Shown: in pieces, positions 8,653 to 16,795 of the stretch
How positions within the stretch are numbered: position 1 is the first letter of the stretch
Layout: each line of letters opens with the position of its first letter
Assembly: GCF_000381925.1 (NCBI RefSeq)
Contig: NZ_KB907307.1
Coordinates: 4,402,001-4,466,000, forward strand
Length of the DNA stretch: 64,000 bases
Direction of reading: 5' to 3'
Source of the DNA: Nocardia sp. BMG111209
GTDB taxonomy: Bacteria > Actinomycetota > Actinomycetes > Mycobacteriales > Mycobacteriaceae
Position numbers and translations under genes: made by a program
Notes under the pieces: model-generated
Databases searched by the model: none
Told to the model about the DNA's origin: nothing
What the model saw: only the letters and a program-made list of their open reading frames with translations

Positions 8653-9419
8653 CCACACCGGTGACCGACGCCGAGTTGGATGCCGCCCGAATGTTGTTGG
8701 CGCGCATGGGAATCACTCCCGCGGATCTGCTGGATGTCCGTCCGGCGGCACCGACGTTCGCCGGGTACATCCCCGCGGTCCGGACCGGGTGGTGTCGGCG
8801 GCCACGCTGAAGACGTACAACACGCACTGGAACCGCCTCGAACGTGAGTGGGGTGCCCGCCCCATCGACGAACCGACCGTCGCCGATGTCACCGAGATCC
8901 GGGATGCGGCCCGCCGGGACGCCAAGCAGGATCGCAACGCCCGCGACGGCCGAGGAGCCGCCGAGTCCATGGTCAGCGCTGAGACTGCACCTCGAGACCG
9001 CCTGCCGCCGCGGCGGCGCACTGGCGTTACGTCCGGAAGACCTCGACCGGGACCAGTGCCTGATCTTCCTGCGCGAGAAAGGCAAAACCTCTCGGTGGCA
9101 ACCGATCTCGCCGACACTGATGACCCACCTCGTCCACCACGCCCACACTCGCAACGCTGCCGAGGGTGAGCAGTTGCTGCGATATCGCAGCGGCAAACCG
9201 ATCACCCGCCGCCGCTACGACGGTCTGTGGACCCGCATCGGACTGGAACTGCCCTGGGTGGAGAAACAACAGATCACCACCCACTGGCTACGGCACACCA
9301 CCGCGACATGGGTTGAGCGCAACTTCGGATTCGCCGTCGCTCGCGCCTATGCCGGGCACGCCGAGAGCAAATCCGATGGCAGCACCGTCATTTACACGCT
9401 GGCCGCCACCGCCTGGTGA
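8649..9419 (+). pseudogene. Tyrosine recombinase/integrase, frameshifted and internally deleted
   Basis: The N-terminal part reads from GTG 8649 (TDAELDAARMLLARMGIT). At about 8795 the homology moves to another frame (SAATLKTYNTHWNRLEREWG, the SAM-like core-binding domain). By about 8970 it returns to the first frame (LHLETACRRGGALALRPEDL). The segment that should link the core-binding and catalytic domains is missing. The catalytic set is still legible: Arg in ACRRGGAL, HWLRH, AGH and a Tyr near the end (TVIYTLA), though the C-terminus is shorter than usual. Two frame changes plus a deletion make it non-functional. It lies just outside the distal attachment repeat, so it may belong to a second, older element inserted at the same tRNA. 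Confidence 0.85.
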
Positions 9420-9447
9420 ATCCAACTACGTACGAAGGACATTCGTC

Positions 9448-9684
9448 ATGTTCGAATTGCCCGGCCACTTTCCTGTGCACCCCGCCCGTCCCGACATCAC
9501 CCCGCCGGTCATGTGGCGGCCAGGTGTCCTCTCGCCGAGCCGCCGGAGTCGACGGCAAGCCATTGCGGTGGGATGGAGCTCGCGGATTATTTGTGAAATC
9601 CGTTGGGCAGCAACGATCGGCACCGCGCAAGTGCATGCGGCGATGATTCGCCGCAAGGCGCACCGGACCGGAGGTGTGCGATGA
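9448..9684 (+). CDS. Hypothetical small basic protein
   Basis: This 78-aa frame from ATG 9448 has GAAGGA placed about 8 bp upstream. The product (MFELPGHFPVHPARPDITPP, then a basic stretch and IRRKAHRTGGVR) matches no family I know. Its stop overlaps the next start (ATGA at 9681), which suggests a real two-gene unit with the following membrane protein. It is typical of small accessory genes on actinobacterial mobile elements. Confidence 0.45.
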   Translation: MFELPGHFPVHPARPDITPPVMWRPGVLSPSRRSRRQAIAVGWSSRIICEIRWAATIGTAQVHAAMIRRKAHRTGGVR

Positions 9685-9983
9685 ACCCGATCGGTGACGA
9701 TATTCACCACGTGCTGGCCGTCGTGAACCGCTACCCGATTTCCTTCGGTATGGCCTCGTTCGCCGCGATCGCCATCGCGGTAGCCGTCTACCGGCTCGTC
9801 CGCACCGCAGCAAACCGGACAGGATGCAGCGCGGCTCTCACCGTTCGTGCGCGAACACATCAGCCTGGACGGGCACCGCCTTCCATCGGGTCAGTGTGTT
9901 CTCGTGGTCACACCCGATACGGCGCATCTCCCTCATGCTCGTCGTGGGGGAGGCGGTGGTGGTGGCGGGCTTCGCACCAGTAG
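9681..9983 (+). CDS. Small membrane protein, C-terminus probably frameshifted
   Basis: This 100-aa product starts MNPIGDDIHHVLAVVNRYPI and has one clear transmembrane segment (about residues 20-43, SFGMASFAAIAIAVAVYRLV). After residue 50 the sequence turns to low-complexity basic residues, while another frame starting near 9847 gives a more protein-like continuation (REHISLDGHRLPSGQCVLVV). I infer a frameshift near 9825. No family is recognised. Confidence 0.45.
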   Translation: MNPIGDDIHHVLAVVNRYPISFGMASFAAIAIAVAVYRLVRTAANRTGCSAALTVRARTHQPGRAPPSIGSVCSRGHTRYGASPSCSSWGRRWWWRASHQ

Positions 9984-10057
9984 GTGGCTGCGATCGTGGC
10001 CCATGCCAGGACCGCGGCGGCGGGCACGATCACGGTGGCGATCGCCAGGATCAGCAT
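9908..10057 (-). CDS. Small single-pass membrane protein
   Basis: This 49-aa protein begins MLILAIATVIVPAAAVLAWA, one strong transmembrane helix, followed by a short tail rich in His, Arg and acids (CEARHHHRLPHDEHEGD). It overlaps the preceding minus-strand gene by 7 bp and overlaps the convergent plus-strand gene end. No family is recognised. The His/Cys tail might bind metal, but that is speculation. Confidence 0.5.
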   Translation of the reverse strand: MLILAIATVIVPAAAVLAWATIAATYWCEARHHHRLPHDEHEGDAPYRV

Positions 10058-10365
10058 CGGTGCCCTCCGTTGTGCTGGTCGGGCAGCAGTGCGCCGTCCA
10101 TGACCTCGGTCCACCAATGCTCGAGGGGGCTGGGGTCGGGCCAGCTCACCACCGGTGTCCCGGTCTCGGGGATGCCGATGAGGGTGTGCCGGTCGCTGCC
10201 GGTCGTGGCCTGGTCGGTGTTCACGAGAGCGATCCTCGGGTCTGCGGTCCCGCCGCGGTAACGGGCGGGAGGCCGGTAGTGGACATGCGCCCCCCGGGGG
10301 CCGGGGTGTCGGGCGAGCCGGGGAAGGGACCTGCAGGAAGAGGAGGAAAGCGGCTCGCCGGACAC
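10051..10365 (-). CDS. Hypothetical protein upstream of the small membrane protein
   Basis: This frame encodes 104 aa. The second half (RIALVNTDQATTGSDRHTLI, then PETGTPVVSWPDPSPLEHWW) looks like a genuine folded domain, while the first 30 residues may be a mis-called leader and translation may begin later. It overlaps the next gene, suggesting a two-gene unit. I do not recognise a family. Confidence 0.45.
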   Translation of the reverse strand: MSGEPLSSSSCRSLPRLARHPGPRGAHVHYRPPARYRGGTADPRIALVNTDQATTGSDRHTLIGIPETGTPVVSWPDPSPLEHWWTEVMDGALLPDQHNGGHRC

Positions 10366-10547
10366 GTCCCGGCACCCCGGGGGTTGTGCGGCGACAAAAA
10401 TGGTTGTGCGACAAGCGCTGTGGCCTCACCTCCTTCCGATCGGTGACGGAACGGTGATCGGCCCGGGGCACCCGCTCCGGTCACCGCGCGGCGCGTCGAG
10501 GGGTACACGCCGCGCGGGGGTACCGGTGCCGCGGGGCGCCCGGGGGG

Positions 10548-10991
10548 TCAGGCGCTGGTCAGTTGATGCTGCTGACCGGTGGTGGTGTGGTCGATGGTGA
10601 TCTTGCGGGGTTTGGCCTTGTCGGCCACCGGGATCCGCACCCGCAGGACACCGTCGGTGTAGTCGGCGCGGACCTGTTCGGTGTCGAGGGTCTCGCCGAG
10701 GAACAACTGGCGGGAGAACACCCCGCGCGGGCGTTCGGCGGCGATCATCTGCCGGCCCGGATCGATATCGGGGCGCTCGGCGCGCACCGTCAGCACGTTG
10801 CGTTCCAGATCCAGATCCAGTGACCCGGGATCGATGCCGGGCAGATCCAGTTCGACGACGAACTCGTCGCCGTCGCGCCAGGCGTCCATCGGCATCACCG
10901 CCGGGCGGGCCGCAGTCCCCAGTACCTGCTGGGCGAAGCGATCCAGATCGCGGAATCCATCGGTGCGCATCAGCACGGTAGCCACCTCCAC
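10548..10991 (-). CDS. hsp20: Hsp20/alpha-crystallin small heat-shock protein
   Basis: This 147-aa cytoplasmic chaperone holds unfolding proteins under stress. The alpha-crystallin domain is clear, with [17 protein letters not shown] and [13 protein letters not shown] at the front and the terminal strand [11 protein letters not shown] with the conserved G-V-L. The C-terminal motif (KPRKITID) is also present. An internal ATG ([10 protein letters not shown]) at about 10970 may be the true start. It is divergent from the HspR-like regulator across about 105 bp, which points to direct control. Confidence 0.93.
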   Translation of the reverse strand: MEVATVLMRTDGFRDLDRFAQQVLGTAARPAVMPMDAWRDGDEFVVELDLPGIDPGSLDLDLERNVLTVRAERPDIDPGRQMIAAERPRGVFSRQLFLGETLDTEQVRADYTDGVLRVRIPVADKAKPRKITIDHTTTGQQHQLTSA

Positions 10992-11013
10992 TCACTCCAT
11001 TCTGTAGACGACG

Positions 11014-11041
11014 GTCGCGATAATCTGTTGTTGTCGCGATA
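11014..11041. promoter_or_regulatory. Direct repeat GTCGCGATA in the hsp20/hspR divergent promoter
   Basis: Two copies of GTCGCGATA (11014-11022 and 11033-11041), 19 bp apart start to start, lie between the divergent hsp20 and MerR/HspR-type genes. The classical HAIR inverted repeat (CTTGAGT-N7-ACTCAAG) is not visible. The spacing of nearly two helical turns suits an operator for the neighbouring regulator. Confidence 0.45.
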
Positions 11042-11095
11042 GGTTTGTTTTAGCATTCGATGGAGGAGAGTGCAAGACGCTAGGGTAGGAAACCG

Positions 11096-11497
11096 ATGAA
11101 CGAATCGACACAACCCGATACCGGCGGCGACAGACCCTCCGACGGTCCAGCTCCGCAGCCGGAGGGCGCGGCGCGGCCGCTGCTGCCCGATCCCGGCCGC
11201 GGGGTGTACGGGATCTCGGTGGCTGCGTCGCTGGCCGGGATCAGTGTGCAGTCGCTGCGGGCGCTGGAACGCCACGGCCTGCTGGCCCCCGCACGCTCCG
11301 ACGGTGGCACCCGCCGGTACTCCGGCGACGACCTCGCGCGCCTGCACCGCATCACCGCGCTGCAGGCGCAGGGGATCAACGTGGCCGGGATCGCCCGCAT
11401 CCTCGACCTCGAAGACGTCAACACCGGCCTGGCCGCCGACAACGACCGGCTACGCGCCGACACCGGCCCGCGTGAGGTGCGTGAGGACCTCCGATGA
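11096..11497 (+). CDS. hspR: MerR-family HspR-like heat-shock repressor
   Basis: This 133-aa regulator has a disordered N-terminus of about 40 residues, then a MerR winged helix (GVYGISVAASLAGISVQSLR, RALERHGLL, GTRRYSGDDLARLHRITALQ) and a short C-terminal helix. HspR proteins repress chaperone genes, and the divergent hsp20 fits. It lacks the long dimerisation coil of metal-sensing MerR proteins, as HspR does. The usual dnaK-grpE-dnaJ neighbours are absent, so this is an accessory copy coupled to hsp20. Confidence 0.85.
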   Translation: MNESTQPDTGGDRPSDGPAPQPEGAARPLLPDPGRGVYGISVAASLAGISVQSLRALERHGLLAPARSDGGTRRYSGDDLARLHRITALQAQGINVAGIARILDLEDVNTGLAADNDRLRADTGPREVREDLR

Positions 11498-11795
11498 GCC
11501 GGTGTGGGTCAGGTGGTGGGGTCGGGTGTTGGTGTCCTGGGAGCGCCAGCGCAGTACCCCGAACGCCTGCTCGGCGCTGATCCAGTACACGAACATCAGG
11601 ATCCCTTTGGCCTGTTCGATCACCGCCCGTGCCGCGACCACCTCCGGCACCTCGTCGTCGAGGATCTCCCGGCGGTTGCGGTCCAGTTGTGCGGTGAGGT
11701 CCACGAAGCACCGCCTCGGTGGTCGGTTCCATCGCCACCGGCGGATACCCGTGCAGGCTCGCGACCTGCTCGGTGATCCGGCTCCTCGACCGCGG
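11450..11795 (-). pseudogene. ANTAR-domain regulator, frameshifted
   Basis: A readable ANTAR RNA-binding domain lies at about 11525-11700 (VVAARAVIEQAKGILMFVYW, ISAEQAFGVLRWRSQDTNT). The natural upstream continuation (VASLHGYPPVAMEPTTEAVL) is in a different frame, and after SQDTNT the expected KLR-type helix is replaced by unrelated sequence. There are therefore at least two frame changes. ANTAR proteins bind dual-hexaloop RNAs for antitermination. A short functional version starting at GTG around 11701 cannot be excluded. Confidence 0.65.
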
Positions 11796-11906
11796 AAAGC
11801 TGACCCCGCGTGATAATCGCTGCCTTCCGCGTGATGACGCCAGCGATGGGTGGGTGACGCGTGCTGCTGGCCAGTTTCGCCGTAGCCACGCGAGCGGACC
11901 CCGCTA

Positions 11907-12308
11907 TCAGCGGTGCGCCACGCCCAGACAGGCGCTGCCCCAACACCAGTAGCCGCGCTCGATCTCAGCCAGGTACTGGCTCAGGTCGAAGCGGACTTCC
12001 TCAACAACCCGGTCGTCGGCGCCGGGGTACATCAGATCGCTCCAGATGACAGTCTGGCCTCGGAGTTTGACCCGGACTTCGACTCCCGAGGAGCCGCTGG
12101 ACGCTTCACCTTGCTCAGTTACCTGTACGGTCCGGGCTTGCTCAGTCGGATAGAGCGGTCCTCCCGGCCTGAGTAGCCGGCCCGGGTAGCCGCCGACTGC
12201 GCCGCTGTTGCTGCGGGCGATGAAGTCGAGGCCATCGACAAAGAGATACGTGTGCACGGCGCTGCAAATCGGTGCTCCGGGGCAGGCGCTGATCAGCAGC
12301 GTGCTCAC
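11907..12308 (-). CDS. Conserved actinobacterial hypothetical protein
   Basis: This 133-aa product from GTG 12308 begins VSTLLISACPGAPICSAVHT and continues with YLFVDGLDFIARS, LLRPGGPLYP, VRVKLRGQTVIWSDL and VRFDLSQYLAEIER. I recognise the pattern of a widespread, uncharacterised streptomycete/nocardial family in which a Cys pair and an acidic FDxxQYxAE motif recur. Function is unknown. The frame is open upstream to 12371, but the extra residues look unconserved. Confidence 0.55.
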   Translation of the reverse strand: MSTLLISACPGAPICSAVHTYLFVDGLDFIARSNSGAVGGYPGRLLRPGGPLYPTEQARTVQVTEQGEASSGSSGVEVRVKLRGQTVIWSDLMYPGADDRVVEEVRFDLSQYLAEIERGYWCWGSACLGVAHR

Positions 12309-12402
12309 TGAGGGGCAACCTGAACGACCGGTCAGGGTGTCGCGTACCACGCGCGGGGACCTACGAGGCATACGACCTTCGTGACGTCATGGAGCAGTTT
12401 AG

Positions 12403-12681
12403 ATGCGCTCCGGCTATTCCGTCTGCGGCCGGTGCTGCGGGCTACTCGGATTCTCCACCGTCACCGGCACTTTCAACCGCACCGCCGCCGCCACCGTCAT
12501 CGCCGGCACCGGTTGCCTGGCCACCCTCGCACTGCTGGACCACAGCCTCACCGGACCGGTCGCCGGTCCACTGATCACCCTCGCCGCCGGGGTCCTCACC
12601 GGCTCGGTCACCTCTCTCGCCGCCGCTGAACTGATCGGCATCCCCGAAATCCGTACCGCCCGAGCACTACTCACACGCTGA
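12403..12681 (+). CDS. Small membrane protein
   Basis: This 92-aa protein starts at ATG 12403 (MRSGYSVCGRCCGLLGFSTV). It has two hydrophobic stretches (about residues 28-47 and 52-73) that fit transmembrane helices and a short basic tail. The N-terminus carries a CxxCC-like cysteine group (C8, C11, C12), possibly metal-binding. No family is recognised and the neighbours give no functional clue. Confidence 0.5.
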   Translation: MRSGYSVCGRCCGLLGFSTVTGTFNRTAAATVIAGTGCLATLALLDHSLTGPVAGPLITLAAGVLTGSVTSLAAAELIGIPEIRTARALLTR

Positions 12682-12991
12682 CCGCACCAGAAGACAAACC
12701 TCGACCGCCCGACTGGACCCAACACGTCAGCCAGCCGAGTTTCCTTCCGGAAGCCCGCCCAATACCCGTCGTGTGCAGAGAACTTCGAACATCCGTGCAG
12801 ACGACTTCAGAGATCGACGTAAGGCCTGGTCGCCCGGTCGGCCGAGTGTCGGAAAAACGTGTCGCCCGAGTGTGGTTGTCCAACAAGTCCTGTCGGCCCT
12901 TTCTCGTGCACTCACCGGCGTGACCGAGCTCGGTATCGCCGCGCAGCTGTCCCTCGACGGTGACATCCTCGATCCGGTCGGCGGGGGCGGT
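12682..12991. other. Stretch without a recognisable gene
   Basis: Nothing convincing is coded between the small membrane protein and the serine recombinase relic. The plus frame that runs into the relic is open from 12773, but the part before about 12990 shows no family likeness and probably reads fused flanking DNA. Confidence 0.35.
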
Positions 12992-13385
12992 GCGCTCATC
13001 GGGTACGCGCGGGTGTCGACCCGGGACCAGAACCTCGACCGGCAGCACCGCACCCTGGAAGCCGCGGGCTGTCAGCGGGTATTCGCGGACAAGAAGTCCG
13101 GGAAAAACGCCGAGCGCGAGGAACTGTGGGCGTGCCTGGACTAGCTGCGCCCCGGCGACACCCTGGCCGTGACCGCGCTGGACCGGCTCGACCGGTCCGT
13201 GCAGGACCTGCTCTGGTGGCCGGACTTCGCTGCCGCACGAGGCCTTCGACACCACCACCCCGACGGCCGGCTGGTGTTTCATGTCTTCGCCGCGCTGACG
13301 GAGTTCATCTGGGAACCATCGTCCAGGGCGCCCACGAAGGTCTCGACGTCGCCCGCGCCCGCGGGCAGCGCCTCCGGCTGCGGCG
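12992..13385 (+). pseudogene. Serine recombinase/resolvase, degenerate
   Basis: The catalytic N-terminus is clear: IGYARVSTRDQNLDRQ with the nucleophilic Ser, then LEAAGCQRVFADKKSGKN. A TAG at 13142-13144 interrupts CLD-LRPGDTLAVTALDRLDRS, where family members have a Tyr codon. Later pieces (GRLVFHVFAALTEFI, HEGLDVARARGQRL) lie in different frames, so there is at least one nonsense mutation and two frameshifts. The HTH part is missing. Its 3' end is antisense to the last codons of the MFS gene. Confidence 0.85.
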
Positions 13386-14646
13386 TGGGTGTTGCTCGCA
13401 CACCGCGCAGCAGTAGAGGTGTGGCCAGCATGGCGATCCCCGCAACCGCCAGCGCGGTGCGTACGCCGGTCGCGGAGGCGAGCACGCCGAACACCATCGT
13501 CAGGGCCGCGATGGACAGGTTGCTGGTCACCGACCACGAGGACAGGGTGCGCGCCGCGAGCTGCTTGGGGGTCTGTTCGAGGCGATAGGCGGCGAAGATC
13601 GGAATGAAGACACCGATGCTGGTGACCAGCCCGAACTGCACGGCGATGACGAGCGCGAGGCCGGGCACGCCGCGGGGGACGAAGGCCAGGCCGATGATCC
13701 AGAACGCGCGCAGCACGCCGGAGGCGATCATGACCCGGTGCCGGCCGAACCGCCGCGCGAGCGGGGCCGCGCTGCGGGCGCCGATCAGTCCGCCGACGCA
13801 CGGTGCGGCGAAGGCCAGGCTGTACTGCCACGGCGCGAAGCCGAGCTGGCGGAGCATGAGCACGGCGATCAGCGGCTCGCCGGCCATGATGAGTCCGTTG
13901 CACAGATTCGAGTTGAACAGCAGCGGGCGCAGAGACGGATGAGACAGGATGTGCCGCCAGCCGTCGAGCAGATCCCCGACTCGCATCCCCGGCGTCACCG
14001 GATGGCCGGGGTGCGGTTCACCTGCACCGATCGCGGAGATGCCCAGCGCGGAGAACAGATAACTGATCGCGTCGACCGCCATGGTGACGACCGGGCCGAA
14101 GATCCCGATCGCCGCGCCGCCCAGCGGCGGACCGACGATCACCGAGGTCCAGTTGGTTGCCTCGAACCGCCCGGTCGCGACGATCAGATTCTGCTCGGGC
14201 ACAAGCGTTTTCAGATAGGCGCCGCTGGCCGCGTTGAAGGCGATCTTGGCGGCGGCCACCAGCACCACCACGAGCAGCAGGTGGGTATAGGTCAGGATGC
14301 CCAGGACATAGGCGGCCGGGATGCTCGCCATCGCGGCGAAGCGGCCCACGTCCATCGCGATCATCACCGGACGCTTGCGACGCGCCTCCACCCAGGGCGC
14401 CAGCGGCACCGCCAGCACCGCACCCACGGCCAGCCCCGCCGCCGACAGGGCCGACACCGCCGCCGGTCCGGCGTGCAGCGCGAGTACGGCGACGATCGAA
14501 AATGCCCCGAGCCCGAACCCGGATCCGTAAGCGCCGGCCTGCTGGAGGTAATTGTCGCGCGAGCACGACGGGATCTGCTTGCAGGAGTACGGGATCAGGT
14601 CCCAGATGCTGCGGCCGGGACCGACCGGTTCCCGGTCCAGGAACAC
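13279..14646 (-). CDS. MFS transporter, enterobactin-exporter-like
   Basis: This 455-aa inner-membrane protein with about 12 hydrophobic helices fits the MFS_3/EntS type of exporter. Visible features are ARRKRPVMIAMDVGRFAAMA in the loop after helix 2, FEATNWTSVIVGPPLGGAAI in helix 5 and RRFGRHRVMIASGVLRAFWI after helix 8. The last ~40 codons (from about 13390) are antisense to the serine recombinase relic, so the natural C-terminus may have been replaced when that element arrived. The substrate is unknown; siderophores or drugs are usual for the family. Confidence 0.8.
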   Translation of the reverse strand: MFLDREPVGPGRSIWDLIPYSCKQIPSCSRDNYLQQAGAYGSGFGLGAFSIVAVLALHAGPAAVSALSAAGLAVGAVLAVPLAPWVEARRKRPVMIAMDVGRFAAMASIPAAYVLGILTYTHLLLVVVLVAAAKIAFNAASGAYLKTLVPEQNLIVATGRFEATNWTSVIVGPPLGGAAIGIFGPVVTMAVDAISYLFSALGISAIGAGEPHPGHPVTPGMRVGDLLDGWRHILSHPSLRPLLFNSNLCNGLIMAGEPLIAVLMLRQLGFAPWQYSLAFAAPCVGGLIGARSAAPLARRFGRHRVMIASGVLRAFWIIGLAFVPRGVPGLALVIAVQFGLVTSIGVFIPIFAAYRLEQTPKQLAARTLSSWSVTSNLSIAALTMVFGVLASATGVRTALAVAGIAMLATPLLLRGVRATPTPQPEALPAGAGDVETFVGALDDGSQMNSVSAAKT

Positions 14647-14729
14647 CGCGAGGCACCGACTCGCCGGGCGGGGTCCGACTGTCCCTCGTCATCACGCCGA
14701 CGCCCGGCCCGAGTTCTGTCCGGAATGCC

Positions 14730-15014
14730 TCATTCGATGTCGCGCAACAGCGCTTTCCGGGGCAAGTCCATCCGTTCGAGCAGTTCCAGAGCGTGAGCGC
14801 CGTCGGGACGACCATGTCCGTCATCGACGGAAACCAGCAACGCGATCACCTCGCCGTCGACCTCGAGGACGTACTTCGTGGGCTCGGACGAAGCGCGGAT
14901 GTGTGCACGGGCCGTGTCGACCAGCGCGGTTACCGCGTCTGCACGGTTGGCGGTGTTTCTCCGCTTGCGGTGGAAACCGGTCGGCTGCTCGGTGGTCAAC
15001 GTCCATGTCGTCAT
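14730..15014 (-). CDS. Hypothetical protein with antitoxin-like features
   Basis: This 94-aa protein starts at ATG 15014 with GGAGG placed 5 bp upstream. It reads MTTWTLTTEQPTGFHRKRRN, then a helix DAVTALVDTARAHI, a strand pair YVLEVDGEVIALLVSVDD and a C-terminal helix LELLERMDLPRKALLRDI. The helix-strand-strand layout resembles small antitoxins, but I cannot assign a family and no toxin is beside it. Confidence 0.55.
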   Translation of the reverse strand: MTTWTLTTEQPTGFHRKRRNTANRADAVTALVDTARAHIRASSEPTKYVLEVDGEVIALLVSVDDGHGRPDGAHALELLERMDLPRKALLRDIE

Positions 15015-15471
15015 CAGGTCCTCCATCGGTACTTGTCGATGCGATTTGCGGTTCTGCCAGCACAGCACGAGTCGTCGGTCAGCACCGCGGTTGCGGCCAC
15101 AGCCTGTGGATAACTTCGCATCGTGGGGATTGTGTGTCAGGAGCCGAGATCGACGCCACGCTCGGCCGCCGGCGCGACGGGATTCGGCACGGACCCGCGT
15201 GCATTCGGCCGCATCGGATTCGGTGTGCCGCTGGAGGCCTTCGCGATCAGGGAGGCTGTGCGCGTACCGTCCGGCTCCACCGGCACGCGCTCGGCCGGGA
15301 CCTACGGCTCGGCGTAGTACGGCCCTTCACAGGTTGAGAAGTGAAGTCGGGACTGCGGTAGTCGTCCTTGGTTGGGTTCGGCGATGTTTCGGGAATCGTC
15401 TTGCGGGCTATTGTCGGTGCGCAACAATGGATCTCGGTTTCCAACACCCGACACAGGCGGCGAACGGCGTT
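15015..15471. other. Stretch without a supported gene
   Basis: Open frames exist but none has a family match or a good ribosome-binding site. A frame from ATG 15123 (GFGTDPRAFGRIGFGVPLEA) is the least bad candidate for a small gene. The rest looks like the upstream region of the following orphan gene. Confidence 0.35.
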
Positions 15472-16032
15472 ATGGGCGAGCTCGAGAACGAGATCAATCG
15501 CATCCGCGCCGCCGAAGCGGAGCGAGCTGCGCAAGCCGAAGCTCGTGTTGCGAAGCTCGCAGAGTTCGTTACGTTGATGCGAGACAACAGGATCCCGACG
15601 GAGCCGGTTGTGTTGTCCGAATCGCACCTTATGGAGAGGCGAAACCTCCTGGGGACGCGATACGTCAAGGTAACGACGTATTCTCTGCTCGGGCGGGGAT
15701 GGATGATCTGGCAAAAGCCAATACCGTGGCGCGGCGTAGATAACTTCGATGTCTTCGCCGTCCCAGGCATCGGTATCGTCAAGGCGCGACGTGAAGAAAT
15801 CCCCAGAGCGCGCACGACATCCGATAGTCGATATGTCGGGTCCGGGGGCGATGACGACGTGCAGGTTGTCTGGGATTCTTCGCTGAAAGGTTTCGCGCTG
15901 ACGGGAATGGTTGCCGTTGAAAAAGGCCACCGCAGCACGGTCCTCTCCGCGGCGCGGCAGACATTCGATTCTGGCGACTTTCCTGACGGACAGCTTGCCG
16001 AGATCGCTTTATGGAATCTCCGAAATAAGTGA
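15472..16032 (+). CDS. Hypothetical protein with N-terminal coiled coil
   Basis: This 186-aa protein begins MGELENEINRIRAAEAERAA and has a charged helix of about 40 residues (coiled-coil-like). A mixed domain follows with aromatic residues (LLGRGWMIWQKPIPWRGVDN) and a terminal strand-helix (SGDFPDGQLAEIALWNLRNK). ATG 15427 is an alternative start, and neither start has a strong ribosome-binding site. No family is recognised. Codon use is less GC-biased than in its neighbours, consistent with recent arrival. Confidence 0.6.
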   Translation: MGELENEINRIRAAEAERAAQAEARVAKLAEFVTLMRDNRIPTEPVVLSESHLMERRNLLGTRYVKVTTYSLLGRGWMIWQKPIPWRGVDNFDVFAVPGIGIVKARREEIPRARTTSDSRYVGSGGDDDVQVVWDSSLKGFALTGMVAVEKGHRSTVLSAARQTFDSGDFPDGQLAEIALWNLRNK

Positions 16033-16131
16033 CGGATAACCACTTCAGACCTGCGGCATCAAGCGCTGCAACAGCGACGCCACTCGAGCAATTGCTTGCG
16101 CCGGCGAAGCGACTGGCGCTTGATCCCGACG

Positions 16132-16464
16132 TCAGACGTTGGCCGCTTCATACGCCTTGACCAGATCGCCGTGCAGTCGGCCCCGGCTGGACATCGGGTG
16201 CCCATTCGCTCGGGCCCATTCCCGGATCGCCGCGGTATCTTGTCGCTTGGATGTCGGCCGCACTGCGCTCCTGATCGTGGGAACCCGCCCGACCTTCCGG
16301 GCATGCGGTGTCCACTGCTCGAACACCCCGCGCAGCCGCCCAGCGTTGATCAGACTGAGGTCGATCTCGTAGCTGATGCCGTCGAGCGCGAACACCACCG
16401 TCTCGTCGGCGTCGGACTTGCCGTCGTAGTCGTCGAGCAACTCAACAACAATCTTCTTGACCAC
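16132..16464 (-). CDS. lsr2: Lsr2-family nucleoid protein
   Basis: This 110-aa H-NS-like bridging protein silences AT-rich foreign DNA. The N-terminal oligomerisation domain has VKKIVVELLDDYDGKSDADE and TVVFALDGISYEIDLS. The C-terminal AT-hook-like DNA-binding domain has IREWARANGHPMSSRGRL, where the family motif around the minor-groove contact is usually RGR and is kept here. Length is that of Lsr2. Its place in a degenerate accessory region suggests a second, element-borne copy and not the housekeeping gene. Confidence 0.93.
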   Translation of the reverse strand: MVKKIVVELLDDYDGKSDADETVVFALDGISYEIDLSLINAGRLRGVFEQWTPHARKVGRVPTIRSAVRPTSKRQDTAAIREWARANGHPMSSRGRLHGDLVKAYEAANV

Positions 16465-16795
16465 GTTGTGCCCCTTTGGATATACGTAGCTGCATCAAGT
16501 AACTATGCCCATACAGCACGCAGGACGGTACCACCGCCGCAGCGCAACAGACACTTCGGCACCGCTGGCGCAATAGAGACGTAAAAAGTCGCAAGCACTT
16601 GTTAACACCCGTCGCCTCGGAGCGTATGAGAACTGCCCGAGGATTGGGCTTCGCGCTCAACGACCGCTCCGTTCAGGGGGAACTGCCTTGCCGGAGCTCG
16701 ACAGCAACCCTTCGAACCGGAAGCGCACCACCAGCACTGCGGGAGACCGGGTGCACGTGCAAGGTGCGGCCGGTCACAATGCGGCTGTCACGACG
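16465..16795. other. Stretch without a recognisable gene
   Basis: No convincing coding region is visible. The first part, upstream of lsr2, contains a less GC-rich segment (16480-16510) that probably holds its promoter. The rest lies beyond the 3' end of the SDR gene. Confidence 0.4.

Noticed and set aside
12992..13144. Functional resolvase
   Set aside because: A TAG stop after about 50 codons and later frame changes remove most of the catalytic domain and the DNA-binding part.
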